DNA of 64,000 nucleotides, taken from positions 2,418,001 through 2,482,000 of the forward strand of contig OX596338.1 in NCBI GenBank assembly GCA_951394405.1, in the 5' to 3' direction. Positions 31,949-43,554 of the stretch are shown in pieces. Under the pieces are notes generated by a model. That model was given only the letters and a program-made list of their open reading frames with translations, made no database searches and was not told the origin of the DNA. A program made the translations under genes and the position numbers. How positions within the stretch are numbered: position 1 is the first letter of the stretch; every line of letters begins with the position of its first letter. Source of the DNA: Coprinellus micaceus (taxonomy: Eukaryota; Basidiomycota; Agaricomycetes; Agaricales; Psathyrellaceae).

Positions 31949-32377
31949 CTACGACGACTTGACAGACAGAGGCTCGCCCCGTCGCTTGCCGTTCCAGTCC
32001 CACCGTTTCTGTGGGGGAAGAGTGAGCAGTCCAGGCCAAACCAGACAATTCGAGGTAGCGTACGTCGGTTTTCCAGGTAGCGTAGAAGAACAGACCGGGA
32101 ACGACGATGAAACCGAGGACGGCCGTCTTCACAGTCTTGGGCGTCCATCGGAAGCCAAGATGCGCGGACTCGCGCTGTGAGATGGGGTCAGTAACAACTT
32201 CGCCGCGGCCAGGACTGGACATACCATCGTGTTGAAGCGGTCGATGCCGGTATCATGCTGCAGCACGGGTTAGCACATAGACCGATATATCCATTGTGAC
32301 CCATACAGTGAAGAATTCTACAACGACAATTAGCAAGCCGTACACCGGATAGAATGAGGCTGCTCACCATGGCCCAT
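31949..32377 (-). CDS. Small complex I accessory subunit (NDUFB4/B15-like)
   Basis: Five exons (32377-32368, 32317-32307, 32257-32225, 32174-32064, 32008-31949) total 225 nt and give 74 residues starting MGHEFFTHDTGIDRFNTM. Introns are 49-55 nt, and the first two coding exons are only 10 and 11 nt. The protein has a matrix-side RESAHLGFRWTP segment, one membrane helix (AVLGFIVVPGLFFYAT) and a KTDKRWDWNGKRRGEPL tail. That layout matches the fungal B15/NB5M-type subunit of NADH:ubiquinone oxidoreductase. The spliced frame is closed exactly by a TAG at 31949-31951. The family call rests on pattern and size. Confidence 0.7.
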
Positions 32378-32464
32378 GATGGTCAGTGTCAAGAGGGAGA
32401 CTTTGTTTGTACGTTGTTTACACCTTTCTTGCCTTTGCACCACGACCATCAAGCCCACCTCAGA

Positions 32465-35181
32465 ATGGCGTACAACCATCGCGAATGGGACCAGGGCAAA
32501 GACCAATGGAACGAGGGGCACTCGGGCTGGAATAGTTCAGACAACAGAGGCCATACACGACACAGGGAAGATGACTACCCAGGTGACGGGAAACGCAGGA
32601 AGTACAATGACGGGGTACGCACAGGCCAGCCCCGGTCCACGAGCGGCTCAAATGATACGTCGCAGGGGTACCAGGGATACTCTGGAAACCACGCCTACGA
32701 CGATTCGGGCTACGGGGGAGGGGCCCATGGCGGACACGGGCGACACAACCAAGACTACGACTACGGCTACGAAGATCGACCAGCTCGCGGCGGCGGCGGG
32801 GGTGCCGGCGGGTACAACAAGAAACGCCTCATGCCCTCCGACCCTAGTCCCCACGTCATCTTCCTCGGTTTGGACCCAGACTTCACAGAGGCCGATGTCT
32901 GTCGACTCTCATGTTCTTTGCCTGCGTAGCATCCGATGACTGAAGCATCCTTCCTACCCAGCTCCAAGCCTACCTAACCTCGAACGGTTGCACCCTCGAA
33001 ACAGTCACAATTATACGAGACAGATCATCAGGCACTTAAACGTTCACATATTTGGTTTTGGGGCATACATTGACGTATCTATCTTGGTCGTTGGATTCTT
33101 CAAGGTGCATCCAAGGGGTTTGGCTTTGCGCAATTCGCGAGCACGGAGGAAGCGCAAGCATTTGTCGACCCCCTATTCCCGTTCATCCAAATGCCGCCTC
33201 CGGCATCACACGGGGCATCTGCGAGAACCGCTTTTTACAAGGCGTTGGAGCAGAACATTCCGCACAACGGGAGGCGAATCAAGATCGACTTTTCTCAGAG
33301 CGCGTCGCCCAGCGACAAGGGACGTTCCAAGGCCAGTGCCAACGATGGGACAAGGGATATTGGCAATACCCAGTCCCCTGTTCTGTTGTTTCGGGGTTTA
33401 GACCCACTGTCCGGGCCACAGGCAATCCACCAAGCAATAATCACATCCTTTGGTCCCAGCAAGCAGGGCGCGAACGGCATGAAACGGATAATCCTCATTA
33501 AGGACAAGGTCACTATGGCCAGCTTCTGCTTTACATTTGTGGAGTTTATCGACGTCGAGGTGCGTGTCATTTTCAACTGGTGACTCGATTCCCTGGTACA
33601 TTGCGTTTCGCAGTCTGCATCCGCGGTGCTTGCCGCCACGATGTCCGCTCAACTTCATCCCAACGGGTTCCGGATATCCGACAAGCCTGTTGCTGCGTCG
33701 TTTGCCCATCCATACTCATTTCAACCTGTCACCGACTTCCTCCAACGCGACGAAGCCTGCCTCATGGGTTCTGCTACCCTCGGCGGCGTCGACACGTGGG
33801 TGCGATATTGGGACGAAAACTCGACTGTGGCTGTTCTTGAGTTCAAGGTAGAAGAGCCGGCCAAGCCTGCTGCACAGGAGAAAAAGAAGGAAAAGAAGAA
33901 GCCAAAGGGTGCGCAGCAATACCCTGACGCTTGTGGAATGCTGAATCTGAATTCGGTAATAATAAAAAAGATTTTAAGTCGGCTGCTCCTGCGCCGTCCG
34001 CTTTGCCTCTTTCAGATAAGCCAGTTATGCTGAGCCTCAGCAAGGGCCCGATGAAGATCGGCCTCGCGGCAGGAGCTGCACCAAAGACGCTAGCCACGGC
34101 TGGCTTGTCTCTGGACGATACACCCGAAGGTGAGGATGAAGATGAGCATCACGAACCGAATAAACGTGCGTGTACATCTTTCGTAACTGTACCAGCAACT
34201 GACAGTGATATCTGCAGCAATGCCCGTCAAACGAATTGCGCCGATGGTCGCCAGCAGGAAGATCGCCAGCAACATTAGCAAGTGGAACCAAGTACAGGAA
34301 GTTCTTCATGCGGACACCCCTGCCCAAGCACCGCAGGCTCATACACCAACACCGGCTCCAGTGGTCACAGCCCCCAAACCAGTCGTACAAGCTGTACAGG
34401 AGCTGTCTGCGGAGCCATCGCCCGCACCCGAGGACGATCTCCAGTTCGCAGATAAGGAAGACCTCGTTTGTCTTCTGTGTGAAAGGAAGATCAAGTCGCT
34501 GGATTTATTGAAACGCCATAGCAAGGAGTCTGGGTTGCATAAGGTTCGCCGCCTTGTTTCATTAACCTACCTCGCTTCTCACATGTTTTCGTAGGGTAAC
34601 CTCAAAGACCAGGCGCGGGTTGACAGAGCGCGTGCCAAGATTGGGGCGCGAAAGCCATCTCCTCAACAATCCGAACAGCCGAAATATCGAGACCGCGCTT
34701 CCGAGCGACGAGTCCTCTTCAATCAACCTGATGTTCCCCTCCCCGAAAATGCGTCTTCATCTTCGACGAAGAAGAGGCAGGTGGAAGGACCACCGAGGCC
34801 CGCGACGCCTCCGCCGCCCCCGGCCCCACCTGCGAAGGATGAGAGTAATGTGGGGAACAAGTTGTTGAAGATGATGGGGTGGACAGAGGGGACGGGGCTG
34901 GGTCAGGATGGGGATGGGAGGGTTGATCCTATGTAAGCCCCTTTGTGCTTGGGTAAAAAGGGCTACAGCTGACTGTGTTGCAGACAAACTGCCATGTACG
35001 CGTCTGGCGCTGGGTTAGGCGCGAGTAAAGGGAAGGATATCAGTAAGATCAAGGATGGGTATGGAGGGTACTTGCAGATGGCACAGGAGGCGGTACGTCT
35101 GCTTGTTTTCTCGAGTTTGCAACGGTGTAGTTCTGACCATGCCTTTTTGACTAGGCGAGGGAGCGATATGGCTCTTCGTAG
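32465..35181 (+). CDS. RBM5/RBM10-like splicing factor (RRM, zinc finger, G-patch)
   Basis: At least nine exons from MAYNHREWDQGKDQW at 32465 to RERYGSS-stop at 35181. The domains are: a Gly/Asp/Tyr-rich N-terminus; a first RRM split over three exons (PHVIFLGLDPDFTEAD, then LQAYLTSNGCTLETV, then KGFGFAQF); a second RRM (VLLFRGLDPLSGPQ ... FCFTFVEF); a region with GFRISDKPVAASFAHPYSF; a Lys-rich stretch; a C2H2-type finger (CLLCERKIKSLDLLKRHSKESGLH); and a G-patch (GNKLLKMMGWTEGTGLGQ ... GLGASKGK). This is the order of RBM5/RBM10/LUCA15 proteins, which regulate early spliceosome assembly and activate a DEAH helicase through the G-patch. The nucleus is the expected site. Confidence 0.88.
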
Positions 35182-36166
35182 AGCTTTTACTCCTCTCAAA
35201 AGGACGTTGCTTTGACCGATCGACTCTGTTTTGCCATCTTGCTTTTTGTCACACATGCATGCGCTACATTCTGCCGTTTGTCTTGTTGAATATCACATTC
35301 CACTCTTGAAGCCACGGTAACTACCAGGCGGTGGGGACCTACTGTCTAACTTGTTGCTCACGAGCTAGTCCATGCAAACAATGATCCGAACTTCTATCGT
35401 AACGCAGCTTATGCCACTTTGGTGTTAGGCGCCCATCAGCGCTCTACCATTTTCTAGTATCATTCCTTCCCCTTGGTTTTGGGCTCAAGGATCCGTCATG
35501 GCTCATTAACCATTCGCGTGTTTGTTACCCAATGTGAACGTTCAGCGTTCAATGCATTCAAGCATTTTTCGAGGGCACAAGTAGTCTGATTTCGCTACAT
35601 TAGCGGATACCAACAAGTGAAACAGATCAGCAGTTAACAAGAGGGCGGACATCCCCTAGGTATTAAATAAGAGTGGTGGTGCTCCTGGAGTCCCTGTGGT
35701 AGATAATTGAAGTTCTGACTCTTGGGTGGTCCGGGTGGCACCAAACGTCCTCATCGGTGATGGCACGAACTTTATGACTATGCATTGGGGGTCGGCAACA
35801 CCACTGAAATTCGCGTGCACAGGAAAACGGGACCTTCCCAGGCCATTGATGCCCCTACTTCTCTCCGTGCTGCATGAATCTCAGCGAGGTTTTCAAGTCA
35901 TTGTGGCATCTATCTGTCGCTGAGCCGTTTCCTTGCCACTATATATGGTCAGGAGAAATCAAATATTGTTCATTGCAAGCAGTCCACCTCCCAGCGGACC
36001 TAGAAACGCGCGTCTGACCGCGCGTTGATGGGAAATAGGGGCTTGACACCATTATGCATTCAACTTTTTACTGAGACAAGTTATCTGCAAAGTTCTTTCA
36101 CATTTGCGTGTTAGGGAGTTACCTCTATAACAATCCCGGTCTCATTTACCTTTGCGTTACCTTTAA
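35182..36166. other. Intergenic, no gene supported
   Basis: About 1 kb without convincing coding sequence. An inverted pair (AATCCCGGTCTC at about 36132 and GAGACCGGGATT at about 36228) brackets its right end and could form a stem or mark a small foldback element. Confidence 0.5.
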
Positions 36167-37497
36167 CTAATACTTCACCCCACCATGCACCCCACCCCGG
36201 AACAACCAAGCCACCACATCCTTATCGAGACCGGGATTATTCGTGTGGTATACACTATCTTCCATTTTCTCGTTACAAAGTAGTCGTGAAACTGTCCCGT
36301 TCAAAAGTTAGAAATTGAGGACACCTTTTTGCGCGTCGCGTCGGAGTTTGAAATGGCAGGGGATTGCTGACCCCCATATGCATTGTGCCAATTGACATGA
36401 GCTTATGCGTGTTCTGGGAACCGAAACGACTCACGCTTTCTTCAAATGCTTCTTCAGATCGACAATCCCTTCCGTAGACTTGCGGCAATGCCTACAGCGT
36501 ATATATGGGAAACAGGCGTTGCCCTGAGAATTGTAGGAACGGCTGGGTTGAGATCGCTGGCGCCTCGCGTTCTCGTCCAAAAGCTCCCGAACGATGGCAC
36601 TTGTTTTCTTATTCGGGATGGAGCAATCTGCGATGTCCTCGATGCCCTTTTCCTGTTGAATAGGCCGTCAATAACTATATCCACGGAAAGAAAGTTCCAA
36701 GACATACAGCCATGGCTCTCCAGGTGTACATTGTACGTCCAACAGCTTTTTTGGAAGAGATCTCGAAAATTGGATCCAGTTTGTCCAGCACTTCCACTGT
36801 TAGGGTGGCTGCTTCGAGGCCCAACTTCTTGACAAGAGCGACAACGCTCTTCGACATCTTGGAATCGAAGACGATGCAGTCGGCGAGATTCCATGGATAT
36901 TTTCCGGTCTGGTCCACGAACGTTTTCATGTGTTGCTCTAGTGTGTCGGGAATTTTGCGGGCGCTGGGGGCCCGAGTACAGGAGTGGTGGACGATGTCCA
37001 TGCCATGCAATCCTTTCCTGAGGCAGAGGCGGCACTCAAAAAAGGCAGCCGCGAGCGACAAAGTGGAATCGTTGAGGGTGTCATTGCCCAAAGCTGACTT
37101 CATCGTTCGCAATAATTCCTCCCTCACATCTTTGAGCCATGATTCGTTGTATTGGGATATTTTCTTGACCACCTTCTTGACGAATGTGCGGTCCACTTTA
37201 TTTTCAAGTGGCTCGGCCAGCACAAGTTCTTTCACTTCTTGTATTTGGAGTAGGTCGCCAGCGGTTAGAACAGGCTCGTAGATTGGAAGGCTGTCCACGT
37301 ATGTCTCGTGGGCCTTGACGAGCACCTTGAACCGTTTCTTGGTGTTCTCGTCGCGTTGCTGTTTGATGAAACTGCTTTTGTATTTATCGAAGAGTTCCAC
37401 GAAATCTCCTTTTGCGGCGTTCCAAACTGAAAAATATGTTAAGGGAGGCCACAAGCGTTGCAAGGTGTCGTACCGCGATCCGTTATATCTTTCTTTA

Positions 37498-37565
37498 CAG
37501 CAGTTCGCGGAACATAGGGCGCGGATTGATTTTTTGATTTTGATTTCTCGCGCGCGCAAAACGCG
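37498..37565 (+). repeat. Left terminal inverted repeat
   Basis: 68 bp, GC-rich outer and inner parts with a T-rich middle (GATTGATTTTTTGATTT). It matches the reverse complement of 38557-38624 with about four differences. Confidence 0.85.
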
Positions 37566-38556
37566 CCATGATTTCGAGCCTCGGCGATGTTGCCCTCATT
37601 ATGCTTGTGTATCTTCTCGGGTGGCCTTGAAAACAGTACAGTCATATTTAGAGAGCCATTGTGGACCGAACGAAGTCGTTTTTGCGGTCATAGGTTGTTT
37701 TTGTGAGATGAGGTTACGAGATGATTGTCTGGTACACTCCCCGTCAATGACATCGCGTGTCCCGGTCTCTTACATCCTTCTGGACTCATGAAAGGAGGCG
37801 TAAATGTCCTAAGAATCTCTGGTAATAGCTGTGTATTACTTAAGGGGCCCAGTTCGAAGAGAGGCATCATAAAAATTGGTATGGAAAGTGGGCACCTGGC
37901 ATCAAACCCGCCTGGGTGTGCCCTCACCATCGTGCTCCTCAACGCGTCCTCCTCAGAGATCGACCGCCAGAGGGTGGTGTAATATATAAGTTGGAACTAG
38001 GGAATGGTTCATTATCCATTTCGTTCTTTGGAACCCTCATTGAAATGAAGATTTAGGTGCCAGCAAAGCACCTCACCACCAGGCCACTTATCACTTAGAT
38101 TGAAGGAAATGCGCTGTTTTCGACCCTTCCGAAGAGTTAATACGTCTTTGGAGACGGCTTAAGTGGTCCGTTTCAGGCTCCAGAGCGCCGTATATTCATT
38201 GCAGGACACAGGGTGTGCCACAGCGACCTCGTTGATGAGCAGCTGATCGGCCCCTTGAGGCTACCTTAACACACCAGCCCACTACCACCTGATACTACCT
38301 ACCTACAGGCACAGAATCACCTTCCCCTCCTTTCAGTTTAAATTTGAGTCTAAAACATACCATTCTCGTAGATGGATTGAGGTGACAATCCAGCATACTC
38401 AAAGGTGGATGGTTGGGACCTGAGCATGCTGCCACTTCCGTTTTCCGAACAAAATTGGTACCAACATGTTTGCACAACGCTACTGGACACAGCTGAAGTA
38501 AATTTACATTCTTGGGGGAAGAATTGAACTCGATACTGCCAGGTCAAAATTCCAGT

Positions 38557-38624
38557 CGCGTTTTGCGCGCGCGAGAAAAAGAAATCAAAAAATCAATCCG
38601 CGCCCTATGTTCCGCGAATTGCTG
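38557..38624 (-). repeat. Right terminal inverted repeat
   Basis: Inverted partner of 37498-37565. The outermost 42 bases differ at one position only. Confidence 0.85.
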
Positions 38625-40318
38625 TAATATGGAAGATACGCAGGCAATCTTCCAGAAGTCGGATGTTCCAAACGCTACCTCGACGATCGGAGGGGTATAC
38701 CCTAGTCCTTCGAGCCTGGCACGCAATCTGTATGATGCTTCAATTGTGCATGTAACAAGTAAAGGAATCAAGTCCCTTACACCGATTTCCTGTCCGTGCG
38801 CATTTCTTCGCGCTCGGCTTCTCGAACTTGACGAAGCTCACTTATCCACCGTTCACACTCGTACGCGTGCTTCAATCGACGTTAGCTAAGGGTTGGCGCT
38901 ATATATCGATGTTCGTCACCTCCTCGAGCGCTGTCTTAGCGTCTTGCTTTTCCTCCAGCCATCCCGTCCGCTCCTCGGCGTCAGTAAAGGCTTTGTACGT
39001 CGCAAAGTGTTCATAGAATGTCGTTGTGTGATAATGTGTGCCTTCCTCAACACCGCGACCTGGAAGCCGAACAACACCCAGATCGATTGAAATGCAAAGC
39101 GATGAGGGAAGAAGGCGTACTGTTACGATCAACCTCGAACGAGGGTGTGATATCTGCGACAAGCTGCGAAATATCGTCGGTGGAGGGGATGTAGGGGAAT
39201 ACCAGATCTTGTTCTGTGAATCTACAAAATGTGAGCCTTGGACTCTTGTTATTTGGAAGGTTTTAGGATCCACGTACTCGCCAGTGACACATTTAAAACA
39301 ACCTCGAACTCGGGCTTCCCAGGCATAAGTCTGTGTAGTCAGAGGCGCCGCCCTTCCACAGAGCTAGAGTTCATTCAGTTTACAAGAATTTGCGCAGTCA
39401 TGGAAGATTGACGATACCTGGCAATTTCTGCCATACAGCAGATCCACCCACTGGGGTTCATTGAGGTCTTCAGGACGCCGGGGTAGGCCGACAACGTTTT
39501 CGAGGGTTGCCTTCCATATATCTATGGAGGACTTCTGCAACAGGATCGCCCTGAGGGGCCTTGAAGTGCGTGCAAGATTCAATACGTCCATTGGATCTAG
39601 TTGTCCAAATATCTACCACGCGACATCATATGGGCCAAATCCCGAGGCCTCAAGCAAGATAGCGCACCTCAAACAGTAGCTCAAGCGGCATGTCCGCTAT
39701 CCGCTGCAGAAATCCCCGTTTCCCCTTGACTCTCTTGGTCGCTCTCCCGGCCTGAGCATCGTCTTTCTGGCCTACGATCGTCATGACTGACGCGGTGGTG
39801 GCCGTATCATCTCCTAAATCCGGGGACAAGCCATCGCGTTTTCGTTTCTTCGAGTTGGTGCGAATATAGACAGCACCACCCGCGCCCACCTCGTCCCCGA
39901 CACGTCTACCTTGCCCGTGACATGTGAGCTCTTCGTTAGAGCACCCGAATTGCAGACATGCCGATTGGGAGCTGGCCATGATTGTGGTCGGTGTTCAACC
40001 TAGTGTTCGGGGATGACTCCCACGCTGCGCCATCGCAGTACAACAAGTGCCGAGGCGGCACGTTCAACACCAGAGCAGGCGCTTTAATTAGACGCTCATG
40101 AGACAGGCAGTCCAAATTCAAGTGAAATGTGATTCAATGGTAGGCCAAAAATAAAGTGTAGGTTCTCTACGTAGCGCTTGTATACGTGGCGATGAGGGGT
40201 GGCGGTACAATGCCGGCGAATAGGATATTCTGGGCAACGGCACTCGCAATAAGTAACGGACAAATGAAATGGGGACACAGGGGGGTGGACAAAAGCGATG
40301 ATCCGTGGGTGAATCTTT

Positions 40319-42909
40319 CTATATGACCGTCGCCCCAGTTTGTTTGTAATAGGCGAGCTTTACTCTGGCATTCTCCGCATCGGGGTGAATCCAGACGTCC
40401 GCGTCAGTGGCAGGGTCTTTGCCATGGCTTGTGAAACATGGTGAGATCAGTAAGCTTTTTTGAAGGGAGGAGGAAGGACGGCAGCTCACGCGTCTCTTAA
40501 GTGCTCTCTTAATTCCACAGAACTTCCCGCCGGATATCGGCAATGTCTGCAGTATAGCCTTGATGATCGATTCGAGGCTCGCACACCCCTTGCTCGTTCG
40601 TCAAGCATCTCTCGAATAAGAGCACTAGCCTCTTCATCAAGAACAGAAGCTTCCTCGATCTTCAATTGCCTTCTATCTTGCTGCATAGGGTAGCTGCGGT
40701 AAGAGCCATACAATTGTGTAGCAGTGATTGTCACATACCAATAAACCCCTCCAGGTGTACATCAAACGTGCCCCTTCGGCGGTAGCAGGGAACTGAAATA
40801 TGGGGTCCAATATATCCAACTCTTTGGCGGTGACACTGGCAGGATCGAGATGCAGCTTCTTGACGAAGATTGAGACGGCGGCGGAGGCATCGGAGGCAAA
40901 GGATATGCCACTGGCGGGCCGTGGCAGTTGACCTGTGCAATCTATGAACGCCCGAACGTGTTCGTCGCTCATGCTGGCTGAGGGGACACGTCGTCCGAAT
41001 AGACCGCACTGGTGATGTAAGATGTCCCCTCCATGCATCTCCTTCGCGAACGGAATGCAGAAATCGCACTTGAAGAAGGCGACCGCAAGGTTCAGATGTG
41101 ATTCGTCCACCACACCCACCTTGTCCGATCCGAGGATCGGTTCCGACGCGTCCAGCATCTCAGTCAATTGTTGCTTCGCGGTTTTGGTCCATTCGTCAAT
41201 ATGGCTGGACATCCTCTCCCTGATATCTTCGAGGACATGGGGATCAAGGTCGTTGCTGAGGGGCTCGGCCAGGAAGGCGCGTTTGATATCTGGCAGCTGA
41301 AACAAGTCGCATGCGGAAAGGATGGCTTTGTCAGCGGGGCGACCTTTTACAGACGCTTGGTGGACCTCCGCAAGCAGCTTGAACCTCTTCTTCAAGTTTT
41401 CTTCGTCTTGAAGTCTTGTAGATTCGGTCATATATTCGTCCACCAGCGCCGTGATGGATCCCTCAACCCCTTTCCAGACTGGAACTGGGCGTCAGCGAGA
41501 CACCGGAGCTCCCTGCCTAATAACTCACCTCGGTCCGTAATACCTTTCTTGAGGAGAGAAGACACACACTGGACGTTGTAGAAATTGGGGTTTTCGAAGG
41601 CCAACTTTACAGCGAACGAACTGTACCCTGAGTCCTCAAGTCTTTGCCGCAGCCTATCGGGCATTTCAGCCATTGGACCAAGCAAATGGAAGGTATGCAA
41701 ACAAAAGGCTTACTCGATTTTCCTTTGCTCCCGTAGCTCTTTTAGCTCGTTTTCTCGAGCGCTACGAACGCTTTCTACCCAGTCTTCCCAGAGTTTCGCG
41801 TGCTTCGAGGATCAGTCTAGGTTCAACAGGATGCATAAAACGTGAACCTAAATAACCTACTTGTTTCAGGGTTTTCATGGATGCTCGCTTTCCCTCCAAC
41901 CATTGGTAGCGTCCCTTCCAGTCGGTGACACCCTTCTTGTGGAACTTGCCTTGCTCTTTATACAATTCGTCGTACTTGCCTCTGTGGTAATGCCGCCCTC
42001 TGTCATTGCCACGACCTACAGCACCAAAATCAGTCTAAAAGGCCAGGGAGATCGACCAGGATAACGCACTTTGACCTTCAACGAGAAGAGAGGGGGTCAC
42101 TGGGAGGAGATCTTCACCCCTCCAGTGTCGAGGTACGTTGAACCTGTATTCACGGCATCCGCATTATAAGCACCGGCGCACAAATGATCTGTGAGCTAGT
42201 GTAAACGACGCACACTGCGAGAACGCATTTGAAACAACCTCGAACCCTAGCCTCCCAGCCGTAGGTCTGAGTGTTGGTAGAGTTGGTCCTCCCGCAAAAC
42301 TGGTATTTCAAGCGTTGAGTATAGGCCAGTACTAGCTCGGAGACTGGGCATACCTGGCAGCTTTTGCCATAGAGCAAGTCCACCCACTGTGGTTCGGTGA
42401 GCTCTCCCTCAGGGAACGGGGGTAAGTCGGCGGCGTTCGCAAGAGCCGCCTGCCAGATGTCACTGGAAGATTTCCGCATGAGGATCGCTCGCAGAGCCTT
42501 CGTAGTGCGAGCAAGGTTCAGCACGTCCATCGGGTCCAACAATCCGGAAATCTGAACAATAAGCGCGCATTGTCGAAACGGTGAGTGCCCTCGAGGGCCA
42601 AGCGATACGGAATCAAGAACTTACTTCGAACAGGAGCTCAAGGGGCATCTCAGCTATTCTTTGCAGGAACCCTCGCTTGCCTCTCGGTTTCTTCGCGGGC
42701 CTGCCGGAGACACTGTCCTTCCCCACGACGGTCGCTGCTGGCGTGGAGCCTCCAGCTTTGCTCGTCTCCGAGCGCTTTCTCTTATTCGCGTTGGTGGAAT
42801 CGCTGGGCCCAGGCCGACGATTATCGCTTTCGTCCCCGGTCGGCTCCCCGAAGTTTGACCCAAAGTCCTCCTTGGGCATGGGCTTCAAGCGGGAGGATTG
42901 GGGAATCAT
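40319..42909 (-). CDS. F-box/zinc-motif protein, copy 1 (intact)
   Basis: Starts MIPQSSRLKPMPKED at 42909 and ends KQTGATVI-stop at 40319, with about eight exons. A Ser/Lys-rich N-terminus with KRKRSE and KKPRGKR basic clusters leads to an F-box (GFLQRIAEMPLELLFE, LLDPMDVLNLARTTKALRAIL). Next come EPQWVDLLYGKSCQFCGR and RVRGCFKCV, giving a CxxC..CxxC metal site. Helical exons follow (YNVQCVSSLLKKGITDRG; MHGGDILHHQCG; ARLMYTWRGLL), then EMLDERARGVRAS and a final LYCRHCRYPAGSSVELREHLRDAH, a C2H2-like finger. This architecture is common and expanded in Agaricomycetes. It is the likely parent or sister of the broken copy at 36167-39979, in tandem and the same orientation. Confidence 0.75.
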
Positions 42910-43554
42910 GATGGAAGGTGTTGTTCAAGGAGAGTTCAACGTTCAGGACCGGCATCGGATGTTGTCGTCTAGTTCATTGTTCAGTCAATTTCTCACGCCT
43001 ATATTGTCACGGGAACGGGAACGGAGGGAACGGGCGCGGTCTTCGGTTCTATTTTGCGCGCCTAAATAGACGCCGACCGTCAAGCCGCATTCCAACAGAC
43101 AACCGTTTTGGGGAGGGTGAGTGTGGTAAACATAATGTAAGCTGACGCCGTTCCCGTGAAGGTGGGGGCACCGGTAAGCTTGAGCCAGGCAGGGGTTATA
43201 AATGACTGGTAATGGACCAATAATGGACAGGCGTGATGAAGAGAGAGATACCAGGGATGCACCGCGTGGAGAACAATTGCACTCTGGATTGATGCTTGGG
43301 GTTGTTATGACCCGCTAGAAGACGTAAGCATAACCCCGCAGTCGTGTGGCGCCTGGAGTGACAATCATCTCCTTCTACACCCAGTAGTTCGCCCGCCGTG
43401 ACTCCCCAAGTAAGTAGACTCGCACTCAACCTCACACCGGATGTTCGGTCACGAGGCCGACATGACACGCGTCATATCGCGCTATAAATGGCAGGAAGTT
43501 GAGAACGTGTTTGCGGTTGGGAGCGGACCAAGATCGACTTCCTTATCATCCGCC
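42910..43554. other. Promoter region between divergent genes
   Basis: 645 bp between the F-box copy 1 start (minus) and the GFA-domain start (plus). No coding sequence is supported. The GFA frame is open upstream to 43441, but its first Met with the conserved ARCHCG start is at 43555. Confidence 0.5.

Larger units (their letters stand above)
37498..38624. mobile_element. Non-autonomous DNA transposon, 1127 bp, 68 bp TIRs, TA duplication
   Basis: The left end starts CAGCAGTTCGCGGAACATAG and the right end is its inverted copy (CAGCAATTCGCGGAACATAG). The 68 bp repeats (37498-37565 and 38557-38624) agree at about 64 positions and end in CGCGCGCGCAAAACGCG. TA dinucleotides flank both ends (37496-37497, 38625-38626). 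TA duplication with CAG ends suggests the Tc1/mariner-pogo group. No transposase-like ORF lies inside, so it would be mobilised in trans. Removing it with one TA rejoins CVSSIL to KKDITDRG, in register with CVSSLL-KKGITDRG of the neighbouring paralogue. Confidence 0.85.
36167..39979 (-). pseudogene. F-box/zinc-motif protein, copy 2, split by a TIR element
   Basis: Starts MASSQSACLQFGC at 39979. After a Lys-rich KKRKRD segment comes an F-box (KGKRGFLQRIADMPLELLFE ... MDVLNLARTSRPLRAILL), then NEPQWVDLLYGRNCQ and a CxxC pair (CGRAAPL ... RVRGCFKCV). An exon with RLRARLEGLGY and CVSSIL is cut there by the 1127 bp element. Coding resumes with KKDITDRG at 37497 and continues through helical exons, an MYTWRAM motif, and a final CRHCRKSTEGIVDLKKHLKK C2H2-like segment. 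The proposed last exon (36254-36167) is uncertain because it needs a 180-nt intron. Order and intron sites follow copy 1 (40319-42909) throughout, so the gene was intact until the insertion. F-box proteins recruit targets to SCF ubiquitin ligases; the target is unknown. Confidence 0.7.

Noticed and set aside
36675..37559. 294-residue ORF starting MRAREIKIKK
   Set aside because: Its first residues come from the transposon TIR. The true frame joins across the element and continues with introns.
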